64,000 bases of DNA from M0103 sp040386155 (GCA_040386155.1 JAZKFZ010000003.1:558001-622000), one strand, 5' to 3'. Shown: positions 1 to 8,571, counted from the stretch's first letter. The notes: generated from the letters alone by a model not told the origin. A program made the numbers and translations.

Positions 1-1297
1 CCGCTTGCCAAACATCATCATACAATCCGTCTTCTTTCAAGCCATTAATAAAAATAGCATCAACATCTTGCAAAATGCGTACTTTTTCAGCCGTTACTTC
101 TCCAAGAATTCGAATTCCTAATCCTGGACCTGGGAAAGGATGACGACCTAGAATCTTTTCATCTATTTCCATGGAACGACCAATTCTTCGCACTTCATCT
201 TTGAACAACAATCGAAGGGGCTCAACGACTTTTAGCTGCATATAGTCGGGTAATCCACCAACATTGTGGTGCGATTTGATCGTTTGAGAAGGACCACCAT
301 TGACAGAAACTGATTCAATAACATCTGGATAAATAGTTCCTTGTCCCAACCATTTAGCATCTTCTACGAGTTTCGATTCTTCATCAAAAACATCGATAAA
401 CGTCTTTCCAATGGCTTTCCGTTTCAACTCTGGATCGGTCAGTCCTTTTAATGCTGCATAAAACTTTTCTGAAGCATCCACTCCTTTCACATTCAAGCCC
501 ATTCCTTGGTAGGACTCGAGTACAGAAGCAAATTCATCTTTTCTAAGCAATCCGTTGTCAACAAAGATGCAATGCAAGTTGGTACCTATTGCTTTGTGCA
601 ACAATACTGCTGCTACGGAAGAATCTACTCCGCCAGAAAGTCCAAGAATGACTTTATCATTGCCAAGTTGTTGCTGTAAATTGCTTACAGTTTCTTCAAC
701 AAATGATTCAGGTGTCCACGCTTGAGAACAGCCACAGATATCTACCAAAAAATTTTTCAAAAGAATTGATCCTTCCGATGAATGGTAGACTTCTGGATGG
801 AATTGAATTCCGTATGTTTTCTCTCCGTCGATTTGATAACCTGCAAATTCAACATCATGCGTACTAGCAATTTTTGAAAAGTTGGCAGGAATGGTTTTGA
901 TGGTATCTCCGTGCGACATCCACACTTGCGATCCCATCGACATGTTTTTTGTTAGTTGATTGCTCGTGTCTACAAACGATAGATTTGCACGACCGTATTC
1001 ACGAATAGTTGAAGGCAATACTTCTCCCCCATAATTTTGAGCAAGGTATTGAGCGCCGAAACATACCCCTAACAAAGGAAATTTTCCTTTTATAGCACTT
1101 AAATCGGGTTTAGGAGATGCCGCGTCTCTAGTAGAAAAAGGACTTCCAGAAAGAATTACACCTTTAATATTGTCTGTTAATTCTGGACATTTATTCCATG
1201 GATGAATTTCACTATAAATATTCAACTCTCTAACTCTTCGGGCAATTAACTGTGTATATTGCGAGCCAAAGTCTAAAATCAAAATCATTTCTTGCAT
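1..1297 (-). CDS. guaA: GMP synthase (glutamine-hydrolysing), 3' end outside window
   Basis: Converts XMP to GMP with glutamine-derived ammonia and ATP, the last step of de novo GMP synthesis in the cytosol. The visible 432 codons read without interruption from ATG at 1297. A class I glutamine amidotransferase domain comes first (GVCFGAQYL with nucleophile Cys79, then GIQFHPEVYH with the catalytic His and Glu), followed by the PP-loop ATP pyrophosphatase motif LSGGVDSSVAA and the start of the C-terminal dimer domain (HHNVGGLPDYM, then GRHPFPGPGLGIR). The family is about 510 residues long, so roughly 80 residues lie beyond base 1. A second in-frame ATG at 1288 is an alternative start. guaB lies on the other strand at 35.9 kb, so the two GMP genes are not in one operon here. 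Assignment is certain from the motifs. Confidence 0.97.
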   Translation of the reverse strand, partial: MQEMILILDFGSQYTQLIARRVRELNIYSEIHPWNKCPELTDNIKGVILSGSPFSTRDAASPKPDLSAIKGKFPLLGVCFGAQYLAQNYGGEVLPSTIREYGRANLSFVDTSNQLTKNMSMGSQVWMSHGDTIKTIPANFSKIASTHDVEFAGYQIDGEKTYGIQFHPEVYHSSEGSILLKNFLVDICGCSQAWTPESFVEETVSNLQQQLGNDKVILGLSGGVDSSVAAVLLHKAIGTNLHCIFVDNGLLRKDEFASVLESYQGMGLNVKGVDASEKFYAALKGLTDPELKRKAIGKTFIDVFDEESKLVEDAKWLGQGTIYPDVIESVSVNGGPSQTIKSHHNVGGLPDYMQLKVVEPLRLLFKDEVRRIGRSMEIDEKILGRHPFPGPGLGIRILGEVTAEKVRILQDVDAIFINGLKEDGLYDDVWQA

Positions 1298-1633
1298 AAT
1301 GCAAATTTAGTCAGAAATGACGAAAAAAATGAGTGGAAATCTATTTTAGAATCAACATAAATTGTTAATAAGTCTTATTGCTTTAATTACAGCTTCTTTT
1401 TAACCACGGATGCACGGATTTTCTCTTGAAATAAAACATAGATGAGAATTGGTGAAGGAATGACACAGTTGTTAAATACAATGAGTTATATAAAATATAT
1501 CTGTGCATCCGTGGCTAATTTATGTTTAGTTACATCGACTGACAATTTGTCTGAATACTTGATTGTGGAATAGTTTGTGACAAAAACAGGTGAAATAAAT
1601 TTTTGAACTTCAACAACAATCAATTGATTTCAT
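1298..1633. other. Intergenic spacer, guaA/secA, no gene
   Basis: This spacer separates the divergent guaA and secA genes. No credible ORF was found on either strand. It holds the inverted repeat described at 1400-1518 and the upstream part of the secA promoter region. Nothing else was recognised. Confidence 0.7.
1400..1518. repeat. Long-spaced inverted repeat (CCACGGATGCACGGAT type)
   Basis: The left arm at 1400-1419 (TTAACCACGGATGCACGGAT) is matched by the reverse complement of 1499-1518 with two differences. The arms are 20 bp and the loop about 79 bp, AT-rich and non-coding. Such an arm could form a stable cruciform or RNA hairpin. It looks like a dispersed intergenic repeat and not a terminator, as no T-tract follows either arm. 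Confidence 0.75.
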
Positions 1634-1641
1634 TAATTTTG
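1634..1641 (+). promoter_or_regulatory. secA -7 box TAATTTTG
   Basis: Exact match to the Bacteroidota sigma-factor -7 consensus TAnnTTTG, 25 bp ahead of the secA ATG. No well-spaced -33 TTG is obvious, so confidence is moderate. Confidence 0.5.
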
Positions 1642-1666
1642 AAACTTCGCAAAAACTGACAATACA

Positions 1667-4600
1667 ATGATACAAGATTTATTAAAGAAAATCTTCGGTG
1701 ACAAATCCGCAAAAGACAGAAAAGACTATCAACCAATTATTGATAAAGCAAATATTTTCTTCAACCAATTTCAATCACTCAGTGATGATGAATTGCGTGC
1801 TAAAACAAAAGAATTTCAAACAAGAGTTTTGGCCTATGTGCAAAACCTTGAGGACGAATTGATTGCACTTAAAAATAAAGCGCAAGACGTTGGCACACCT
1901 ATTACTCAAAAGGAAGAATTGTTTGAGAAAATTGATGCGCTGACTAAAACAATCGATGATAAAACAGAAGAAGTTTTACTGGAAATTATGCCAGAAGCAT
2001 TCGCTGTTGTGAAGGAAACTTCTCGTCGTTGGGCACAAAATGGTCACTTAACGGTAACAGCGCAAGATTTTGATCGCGATTTAGCGGCAAAAAAAGATGG
2101 TATTGAAATTAAGGGTGATACTGCTGTGTGGTTGAATCAATGGACTGCCGCAGGTGCTGATGTAGTTTGGAACATGGTGCATTACGATGTTCAGTTAATG
2201 GGTGGTGGCGTGCTTCACAAAGGAAATATTGCGGAGATGCAAACTGGTGAGGGTAAAACCTTGGTAGCAACGCTTCCCGTGTATTTAAATGCACTTTCTG
2301 GTAAAGGTGTTCACGTAGTAACGGTGAATGACTATCTAGCGAAACGTGACTCTGAATGGATGGGACCTCTTTATCAATTCCACGGATTAAAAGTAGATTG
2401 TATAGATAAACACCGTCCAAATTCTGAAGAAAGAAGACAAGCTTACTTGGCAGATATTACTTTTGGAACCAACAATGAATTCGGTTTCGATTACTTGCGC
2501 GACAATATGGCAGGTTCTGTTGAAGATTTAGTACAACGCAAACATCACTACGCAATTGTCGATGAAGTCGATTCAGTTTTAATTGATGATGCGAGAACTC
2601 CATTGATTATTTCTGGGCCAACACCTCGAGGCGATGAGCACGAATTTCACCAATTAAAACCACGTGTTGAAACTATTGTAAATGCACAACGTCAGTACGT
2701 AAATCAATGTTTGATTGATGCGAAACGTTTATTGGTTGTCATTAACAATGCCCCAGAAAATGGTGCAAATGCCAAAGAAATGTTGGAAGAAGGTGGAATT
2801 GCCTTATTGAGAGCACACCGTGGATTGCCAAAAAACAAAGCACTCATCAAGTTTTTATCTGAACCTGGAATTAGAGCACACTTGCAAAAAATAGAAAATT
2901 TCTACATGCAAGATCAAGGAAAGCAGATGAAGAAAATCGACAAGGAGCTTTTCTTTGTCATCGATGAAAAAAACAATACCATTGAATTAACGAACAAAGG
3001 AATCGACTTAGTTTCTGGTGCTGAAGACCGCGATTTCTTCGTAATGCCTGATATCGGTTCTGAAATTGCACGTTTGCAAAAGGAAAATCTTGAAAACGAT
3101 GCTTTCCTTGCGAAAAAAGATCATTTGGTACGTGAGTACTCGATTAAATCAGAACGAATTCACTCGGTATCTCAATTATTGAAAGCCTATACCCTCTTCG
3201 AAAAAGAAGTGGAATATGTGATCATGGACAATAAAGTAAAAATTGTTGATGAGCAAACAGGTCGTATCATGGAAGGTCGTCGTTACTCCGACGGTTTGCA
3301 CCAGGCGATTGAAGCGAAAGAGAATGTTACCGTAGAAGCTGCAACGCAGACCTACGCCACCATTACTTTACAAAACTACTTCAGAATGTACCACAAACTT
3401 TCGGGAATGACTGGTACAGCGGAGACAGAAGCAAAAGAATTCTGGGATATCTACAAATTAGAAGTAATTGCAATTCCAACGAACAGAAACATTGTTCGTA
3501 AAGACCAGCAAGATTTAGTATTTAAAACTGCGCGTGAAAAATACAACGCTGTCATTATTGAAATCGATAAATTGGTAAAAGAAGGTCGACCAGTGTTGGT
3601 TGGTACCACAACCGTTGAGATCTCTGAATTATTGGGTCGAATGTTGAAAATGAGAAACATTCCTCACCAAGTCTTAAATGCAAAATACCACCAAAAAGAG
3701 GCGGAAATTGTTGCTGATGCTGGTAAAGCTGGTGCCGTAACAATCGCAACGAATATGGCTGGTCGTGGAACGGATATTAAATTGGGTGAAGGCGTGAAAG
3801 AAGCTGGAGGTTTAGCAATTATCGGTACTGAGCGTCATGATTCTCGTCGTGTTGACCGTCAATTACGTGGTCGTTCTGGTCGACAAGGAGATCCAGGATC
3901 TTCGATCTTTTTTGTTTCTTTGGAAGATGATTTGATGCGTAAGTTTGGTTCTGAGCGTATTGCTCGACTAATGGACCGTATGGGATTGAAAGAAGGCGAT
4001 GTGATTACCCACGGAATGGTATCGAAATCAATTGAGCGTGCCCAGAAGAAAGTGGAAGAAAACAATTTCGGGATGCGTAAGCGTTTGTTGGAATACGATG
4101 ACGTAATGAATGCACAACGTAAGGCGATCTACAAAAAGAGAAAGAATGCATTGTTTGGTGATCGTTTAGATTTAGACATCGACAACATGTTCTACGATTT
4201 ATGTGAAACAACCGTTTTCTCTCATACGAAAAACGATTTCGAAGCATTTGAATTGGATATCTTGCGTATGTTGGGTGTGAATTCTCCAGTAGATGCGAAC
4301 GAATATAAATCAATTGATCAAAGTGCTTTAGTTGAAAAACTATATCAATCGATGATTGAGCAATATGCGCGTAAAAACAACAAAATCATTGAGTTATCTT
4401 TACCTCAAGTAAAACATGTTCACGAAAATTTGAGTCACCAATTCCAAAATATGGTGTTCCCATTGTCGGACGGAAAGCGAATGATGCAACACGTAGTGAG
4501 CTTGGAAGAAGCATCTGCTACGGAAGGAAAATCCATCATTAAATCCTTGGAAAAAAATGTGATTTTAGGAATGATTGACAATGAGTGGAAAGAGCATTTG

Positions 4601-5017
4601 CGCGAAATGGACGATTTACGTTCAGCAGTGCACAATGCGCAATACGAGCAAAAAGATCCATTGTTAATTTACAAATTGGAATCGTTTGAATTGTTTAAGG
4701 CCATGTTAATTCGTTTGAATACGGAAGCTTCAGAGTTGTTAATGAAAATGGACATTGCTACAGAAGAGCAAATCCAAACCACCAACAAAGAAGTTACGCA
4801 GCAAGACAACTACCAAAAGGCACAAACCAACGAAAGCAGCAATGAAAGCAGAACGCCTAGTCCGAAGTTCCAAGGAAGCCAAGGCTATGACGAAGCAATG
4901 CGCAACTCTGCACCACAAGAGAAAAAACAACCCGTTGTTGTAGATCCAAAAATTGGCCGCAACGATGCTTGTCCTTGCGGTAGCGGTAAAAAATACAAAC
5001 AATGTCACGGGAAGTAA
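1667..5017 (+). CDS. secA: Preprotein translocase ATPase SecA
   Basis: Motor ATPase that drives unfolded preproteins through SecYEG at the inner membrane. At 1116 residues it is far longer than the ~900-residue E. coli protein. Walker A (MQTGEGKTLVAT) lies near residue 190 and the Walker B/DEAD-type motif (DEVDSVLIDDARTPLIISGP) near 298. The extra length is mainly in the region after this motif (about residues 320-480), where charged helical sequence interrupts the first nucleotide-binding domain. NBD2 signatures follow (ATNMAGRGTDIKLG and QLRGRSGRQGDPGSS). A helical scaffold and wing lead to a polar linker and the C-terminal zinc/SecB-binding motif CPCGSGKKYKQCHG. A TAnnTTTG box lies just upstream and a hairpin terminator just downstream, so the gene appears to be monocistronic. 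Confidence 0.98.
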   Translation: MIQDLLKKIFGDKSAKDRKDYQPIIDKANIFFNQFQSLSDDELRAKTKEFQTRVLAYVQNLEDELIALKNKAQDVGTPITQKEELFEKIDALTKTIDDKTEEVLLEIMPEAFAVVKETSRRWAQNGHLTVTAQDFDRDLAAKKDGIEIKGDTAVWLNQWTAAGADVVWNMVHYDVQLMGGGVLHKGNIAEMQTGEGKTLVATLPVYLNALSGKGVHVVTVNDYLAKRDSEWMGPLYQFHGLKVDCIDKHRPNSEERRQAYLADITFGTNNEFGFDYLRDNMAGSVEDLVQRKHHYAIVDEVDSVLIDDARTPLIISGPTPRGDEHEFHQLKPRVETIVNAQRQYVNQCLIDAKRLLVVINNAPENGANAKEMLEEGGIALLRAHRGLPKNKALIKFLSEPGIRAHLQKIENFYMQDQGKQMKKIDKELFFVIDEKNNTIELTNKGIDLVSGAEDRDFFVMPDIGSEIARLQKENLENDAFLAKKDHLVREYSIKSERIHSVSQLLKAYTLFEKEVEYVIMDNKVKIVDEQTGRIMEGRRYSDGLHQAIEAKENVTVEAATQTYATITLQNYFRMYHKLSGMTGTAETEAKEFWDIYKLEVIAIPTNRNIVRKDQQDLVFKTAREKYNAVIIEIDKLVKEGRPVLVGTTTVEISELLGRMLKMRNIPHQVLNAKYHQKEAEIVADAGKAGAVTIATNMAGRGTDIKLGEGVKEAGGLAIIGTERHDSRRVDRQLRGRSGRQGDPGSSIFFVSLEDDLMRKFGSERIARLMDRMGLKEGDVITHGMVSKSIERAQKKVEENNFGMRKRLLEYDDVMNAQRKAIYKKRKNALFGDRLDLDIDNMFYDLCETTVFSHTKNDFEAFELDILRMLGVNSPVDANEYKSIDQSALVEKLYQSMIEQYARKNNKIIELSLPQVKHVHENLSHQFQNMVFPLSDGKRMMQHVVSLEEASATEGKSIIKSLEKNVILGMIDNEWKEHLREMDDLRSAVHNAQYEQKDPLLIYKLESFELFKAMLIRLNTEASELLMKMDIATEEQIQTTNKEVTQQDNYQKAQTNESSNESRTPSPKFQGSQGYDEAMRNSAPQEKKQPVVVDPKIGRNDACPCGSGKKYKQCHGK

Positions 5018-5040
5018 GTTTCTGTCAAATGATAAATGGA

Positions 5041-5070
5041 AAGCCAGCTTGAGAGAGTTGGCTTTTTTTA
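5041..5070 (+). terminator. Rho-independent terminator of secA
   Basis: The 9-bp stem AAGCCAGCT/AGTTGGCTT (one G-U pair) has a 6-nt loop and runs directly into seven T residues. It starts 23 bp after the secA stop codon. Confidence 0.85.
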
Positions 5071-5220
5071 TTTAAGCACATACTTCGACCTCGCTCAGCA
5101 TAAAAAGACGCAAAGAAAAGGAGATGAGCTGAGTGTTTTAAGGCACAAAGCAGGCACTTTTTTTGGACGTGCCGTCAAAGTTTGTAATCAATTTGATTCT
5201 AAATCCGTATCTTCATCTTT

Positions 5221-5742
5221 ATGGAAGATCTCATTGACAATATTGAAAAAAAGAAAAGCATTTTTGCCAAAGATATCTTTCAAGAACTTGGTTTCGAAGC
5301 TGGACAGCAAGTTGTCTATCGAGTTCCTTGGAGTCCAAAAGAACATACACAAACCACCTATTCCAAAACAGACCATCATCAAAACAAATGGCAGATTACA
5401 ACTAAGGAGGTCTTTCAAGGAAATAACAAGCGAATTTTCCTTGAATTGTTTGGTGAAATTGCGGGTAGAAATGAGTTCAAACAGTTCACATTTACATCGA
5501 AAGAAAAATCAATGTTCAGTATTTTTTTTCGTCGAAATGAAAAACAAAAATTTAAGACTTCAGGATTAGATGAAAACCGAATCGAACAATTAGGAGATGA
5601 GTTTGAACCTCTTGTGGAAGATTATTTTTCAATAGAAACCAAAAAAAATAAAGTTCATGTTCACTATTTATTAGAAAATTTAGATTTCGAAAATTTGCGC
5701 TTGCTCCTAAATTTGACAAGTAAACTGATAGAAATAGATTAA
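5221..5742 (+). CDS. Hypothetical cytosolic protein, 173 aa
   Basis: Not recognised. The product is 173 residues, rich in Lys, Glu and Phe, with no signal peptide, no membrane segment and no cysteine pattern. Several aromatic and charged stretches (for example FFRRNEKQKFK and VHVHYLLENLDFENL) suggest a small alpha/beta fold. The start at 5221 sits six bases after a possible -7 box TATCTTCA (5208-5215), with a TTTG at 5181-5184 that could be the -33 element (23-nt spacer). An overlapping frame from 5036 to 5569 is open too, but it begins inside the secA terminator and has an arginine/serine-rich shadow composition. Real gene status is likely, function unknown. Confidence 0.6.
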   Translation: MEDLIDNIEKKKSIFAKDIFQELGFEAGQQVVYRVPWSPKEHTQTTYSKTDHHQNKWQITTKEVFQGNNKRIFLELFGEIAGRNEFKQFTFTSKEKSMFSIFFRRNEKQKFKTSGLDENRIEQLGDEFEPLVEDYFSIETKKNKVHVHYLLENLDFENLRLLLNLTSKLIEID

Positions 5743-5840
5743 TTACAACATATCAACTATTCTAAAATGCAAACTACACAGCTATTTACTACAAAAAGAA
5801 ATTGGTAGGTTTGAAGTAGAAAAATAGCACGAAACAGTAG

Positions 5841-5878
5841 TATCGCTTAGCCAACAGAAAAATGTATGCAAAGCGATA
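5841..5878. repeat. 8-bp inverted repeat TATCGCTT/AAGCGATA
   Basis: Perfect 8-bp arms at 5841-5848 and 5871-5878 with a 22-nt loop lie in the spacer before the lipoprotein gene. There is no T-tract immediately after the arm. It may be a weak hairpin or part of an old cassette boundary. Confidence 0.35.
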
Positions 5879-5954
5879 TTTTTAGTATAATTGTATCGCA
5901 TATAAATAAGTTATGGTCAATTGCAGAACACATTGAAAACTATCAAAGTATATT

Positions 5955-6713
5955 ATGAATAAATATTTTCTTATAATATGTGGAATTACACTTTTTGGAG
6001 TTTACAGTTGTAGTGAACAAGAGAAAAACCAAAAATCTATCTCTGATACAAACAATTCAAATACTCCAATTGATATTTCTGAAAATCCAAATGCAATAAA
6101 TGAACAAAAAAAATCTCCGTCTGATTTTATTCCTGAAGGCTATGTGATATTTGATAAAGTTTTGGGAGACTTGAACAAAGACGGAATGGAAGATTGCGTA
6201 CTTATCATTAAAGGAACAGATAAAACCAAAATAATCAAAGATGAATATCGCGGTGAACTAGATCGTAATCGTCGCGGATTAATAATTCTCTTCAACAACA
6301 AAAATGGTTATGAATTGGCAGTCAAAAATTATACTTGTTTCTCTTCCGAAAACGAAGATGGAGGTGTTTATTATCCGCCAGATTTAGATATTCAAATAGA
6401 AAAGGGTAATTTGTTCATACTTTATTCTCACGGAAGATATGGTTATTGGAGGTATAACTTTAGATACCAAAATTCAGATTTAATATTAATTGGGTACGAT
6501 GGAAGTTCTAATAGCGGTCCAATCGTTAACAGAGAAACGAGTATCAACTTCATAACTAAAAAGAAAATATTGAAAGAAAATATAAATGAAGATCCTGATC
6601 AAATAACTGGGGATGAAATTTTTAAAGAAACTAAGAAAAATGTGAGTATAACGAACCAATTTAAATTGTCACAAATTAAAGATTTTGATGAACTTGATTT
6701 TTCAGAACTATAA
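5955..6713 (+). CDS. Putative lipoprotein with a VCBS/FG-GAP-like calcium motif
   Basis: A 252-residue exported protein. The first 19 residues (basic start, hydrophobic core) end in the lipobox GVYSC, so a lipid-anchored Cys19 is expected. A low-complexity Asn/Ser linker follows. Residues ~70-85 carry LGDLNKDGMEDCVLI, which fits the D-x-N-x-D-G calcium loop of FG-GAP/VCBS-type repeats, as seen in many Bacteroidota lipoproteins of unknown role. The C-terminal half is rich in Tyr and Asn. No enzyme motif was found. Base composition is more AT-rich than in secA. The attC-like repeat starts 21 bp after the stop codon, which is the arrangement of a gene cassette, so acquisition by transfer is plausible. 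Confidence 0.75.
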   Translation: MNKYFLIICGITLFGVYSCSEQEKNQKSISDTNNSNTPIDISENPNAINEQKKSPSDFIPEGYVIFDKVLGDLNKDGMEDCVLIIKGTDKTKIIKDEYRGELDRNRRGLIILFNNKNGYELAVKNYTCFSSENEDGGVYYPPDLDIQIEKGNLFILYSHGRYGYWRYNFRYQNSDLILIGYDGSSNSGPIVNRETSINFITKKKILKENINEDPDQITGDEIFKETKKNVSITNQFKLSQIKDFDELDFSEL

Positions 6714-6734
6714 AAGAAATAAATTAAATAACAG

Positions 6735-6870
6735 ACCATAACAGCTGTCTAGCGCCAACCCTCCAATCTCGCTTCGAAAAACGATTTTTGTAAAGAGAAA
6801 TAATCTATCTTCGAGTTTGAGTTTACTTTAAAGAGTCGGGCCGAGCGCCAGGCAGCGAAACGTTAGTGGT
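6735..6870. repeat. Integron attC-like imperfect inverted repeat
   Basis: The outer arms are ACCATAAC (6735-6742) and GTTAGTGGT (6862-6870), which pair as ACCA-TAAC with its complement. An inner pair follows: AGCTGTCTAGCGC (6743-6755) against the complement of 6845-6857, with three differences. Extra unpaired bases lie on one arm only. The layout of GTTA/TAAC ends, an inner imperfect stem, unpaired bulges and a length of 136 bp resembles the folded attC site of chromosomal integron cassettes. The GTTAGTG end departs from the strict GTTRRRY rule, and no integrase gene is in the window. Confidence 0.45.
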
Positions 6871-6903
6871 AATAAGTAGAACTTACAAATAACACAATTT
6901 AAG

Positions 6904-7056
6904 ATGATTACAATAACTTTTATTGTAGTTTATTATGGCTATCCATAGTTTTTGCAATTTCTGTTGTCATTTTTCTATGGAAAAGGAAAAAACGAACACA
7001 GAAACAAGCTCAAAACACGTATATTTATCCAAAAAAAACAGTTGGTTTGGAAGAAT
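6904..7056 (+). pseudogene. Broken small membrane-protein ORF
   Basis: An ATG at 6904 opens a frame that stops after 14 codons. In a second frame from about 6930, a typical single membrane span followed by a basic tail (LLWLSIVFAISVVIFLW then KRKKR) reads to a stop near 7062, but this frame has no start codon of its own because a stop lies just upstream. Joining the two frames gives a plausible ~55-residue membrane protein, so one indel may have broken it. Short length makes this uncertain. Confidence 0.3.
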
Positions 7057-7072
7057 CCCGATAGCCATCGGG
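7057..7072. repeat. Palindrome CCCGATAGCCATCGGG
   Basis: Perfect 6-bp arms CCCGAT/ATCGGG around a 4-nt loop. A run of T residues (7077-7081) follows after GGG, so on the plus strand it could work as a weak terminator. Similar CCCGATAGC-ATCGGG palindromes occur as dispersed repeats in Bacteroidota. Confidence 0.5.
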
Positions 7073-7133
7073 AGGGTTTTTAGACGAATTGGCGTTAGTA
7101 CCAAGAAAATTTAAACCATATAATTTAATTCAC

Positions 7134-7784
7134 ATGAAGTCCTTTATTCTTACACTTATGTTTTTTAATAGTGTACTAACTTATGCCCAAAATTTTTCCG
7201 GGAATAGAAAAATACGTCTAGTAATTCCTCAATATAGAACTGACTTTATTAATGAGAGCAATAATTTGGTGTACACCTTCGATTCTTATGAAGATTTTGT
7301 CACAAATAATGGAACAAATAGAGGCCGTTTTGAAACATTTAGTTCCAATTTGACTATGGGTGATCCTAAATTAAAAAACCTTTGGACCATAAAAGATGAC
7401 CTAAAAGTTAAAATTTTGCCTAATGACTATTTCGGGTTTAAAATAAATGGTATGTGGTTTATAAATAAAACATTTCATAGCGGAAAAAAGATGATAATGA
7501 TATGTTTGAAAGAAAAAGGTAAAATTTTTTATGGAAATGGTTTCCACTATTTAAGCACAATAGAGAATAATTCAAGTACATTTTCTTATGAACTTGATAA
7601 ATTCTATTATTCAGATTCAATTAATTCAATCGCAATCCCATTAAAAAAAATTACAAAGAGAGAAAAAAATAATGAGTTTTATAAATCATTCATTTCTTCT
7701 CTAACGTCTATATTCAAAAAAAAAGGTGATAGAAACGATTTAAAAAGATTTACACTATTATCTGAGGCAATTATTAATTTTTAG
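7134..7784 (+). CDS. Hypothetical secreted protein, 216 aa
   Basis: Not recognised. The ATG at 7134 was chosen because it starts a classical signal peptide (MKSFILTLMFFNSVLTYAQ, cleavage after Ala-Gln near residue 19); an in-frame TTG at 7089 would bury that signal behind 15 extra residues. The mature part (~197 residues) is rich in Asn, Phe, Lys and Tyr, without cysteine pairs, a lipobox or a C-terminal sorting domain. It has alternating hydrophobic patches that could be beta strands. The gene is strongly AT-rich and stands alone between two long spacers in the accessory stretch. Periplasmic or surface location is inferred from the signal only. Confidence 0.6.
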   Translation: MKSFILTLMFFNSVLTYAQNFSGNRKIRLVIPQYRTDFINESNNLVYTFDSYEDFVTNNGTNRGRFETFSSNLTMGDPKLKNLWTIKDDLKVKILPNDYFGFKINGMWFINKTFHSGKKMIMICLKEKGKIFYGNGFHYLSTIENNSSTFSYELDKFYYSDSINSIAIPLKKITKREKNNEFYKSFISSLTSIFKKKGDRNDLKRFTLLSEAIINF

Positions 7785-7958
7785 CTAATAGTTTTGCTAA
7801 AAATAAAAACTAGATTGTTTGTTCACAGTTGAAGATTTTCTACATCTAACCCACACTAAGTAAAATGCTGCACAATTGGACTCGAGAGAAAGCGCTACAT
7901 TGCCTAGTGCCAGCCGTAAGCACTCACGAAGCAACATAAAGAAATAGCAAAGACAAAC

Positions 7959-8471
7959 ATGGAAAATTCAACAACAATAACAGACGCACTTTGGACTCAA
8001 TTTGGAGCAAGTCTTGACATGCTTGAAAATGCAATTATTATGTGTCCCGACGAACATAGGTATACAGCAACAGATTTTTGGTATCTCTCTTTTCATTGCA
8101 TCTTTTGGACGGACTATTATCTTTCCACAGCACCCAATGATTTTGAACCACCGCAGCCTTTTGACTTTTCAGAATTTGACCCATCCGGTAAAAAGCCCAA
8201 CAGAACCTACACAAAGGCAGAAATTCTTGCTTATGTAGAACATTGTCGACAAAAAGCAAATCGACTAATAAGAGAATTTACACCAGAAAAAATGAACGAC
8301 CGTTGGATCAATGAATATAAAAATTATTCAATGCTTGAAATTCTGTTGTATAACATGAGACATGTTCAACATCATGCTGCACAGCTCAACATACTACTTA
8401 GACAAACGATAGACAAGGCACCGAATTGGGTTGGTCAAGCAAGGAAAATCATCGAAAATAAAGAAGGATAG
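7959..8471 (+). CDS. DinB-like four-helix metal-binding protein
   Basis: A 170-residue cytosolic protein of the DinB/YfiT superfamily, whose members are four-helix bundles that bind a divalent metal through three histidines and in some cases act as thiol-dependent transferases. The likely ligands are His46 (WYLSFHCIFW) and the pair His135/His139 in MRHVQHHAAQLN, the typical HxxxH of the last helix. The length fits the family. No partner gene is next to it. The exact substrate is unknown; a link to bacillithiol (bshC is at 62.1 kb) is only a family-based guess. It is flanked by cassette-like spacers. Confidence 0.8.
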   Translation: MENSTTITDALWTQFGASLDMLENAIIMCPDEHRYTATDFWYLSFHCIFWTDYYLSTAPNDFEPPQPFDFSEFDPSGKKPNRTYTKAEILAYVEHCRQKANRLIREFTPEKMNDRWINEYKNYSMLEILLYNMRHVQHHAAQLNILLRQTIDKAPNWVGQARKIIENKEG

Positions 8472-8571
8472 GCCAAATAGAGCGCTAAAAATAGTGGTTC
8501 AGGGCTATATCCATCGGCAATTCTTCGATTGAACTTTTATGCAAAACCTACCAATTGACAAACTGATCCAA

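Larger units (their letters stand above)
6714..7133. other. Long spacer with cassette-like remnants
   Basis: This 420-bp stretch has no intact gene. It contains, in order, the attC-like inverted repeat (6735-6870), a broken small membrane ORF (6904-7056) and a CCCGAT/ATCGGG hairpin (7057-7072). The last ~60 bp before the ATG at 7134 are AT-rich and probably hold the promoter of the next gene, but no clear TAnnTTTG box was found. Confidence 0.6.

Noticed and set aside
4739..5008. Minus-strand ORF inside secA
   Set aside because: It is an antisense shadow of the secA coding sequence with no independent signal.
5036..5569. Long plus-strand ORF overlapping the 173-residue hypothetical gene in another frame
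   Set aside because: It begins within the secA terminator hairpin and has no plausible start signal; the 5221 frame is better placed behind a promoter box and looks more protein-like.
7089..7133. TTG start for the secreted protein
   Set aside because: It would place 15 residues before a perfect signal peptide; ATG 7134 is used instead.
7901..7950. Second attC-like site before the DinB-like gene (AGTGC/GCACT stem)
   Set aside because: The arms are only 5 bp with a 9-nt loop and no TAAC/GTTA ends, so it is too weak to call.
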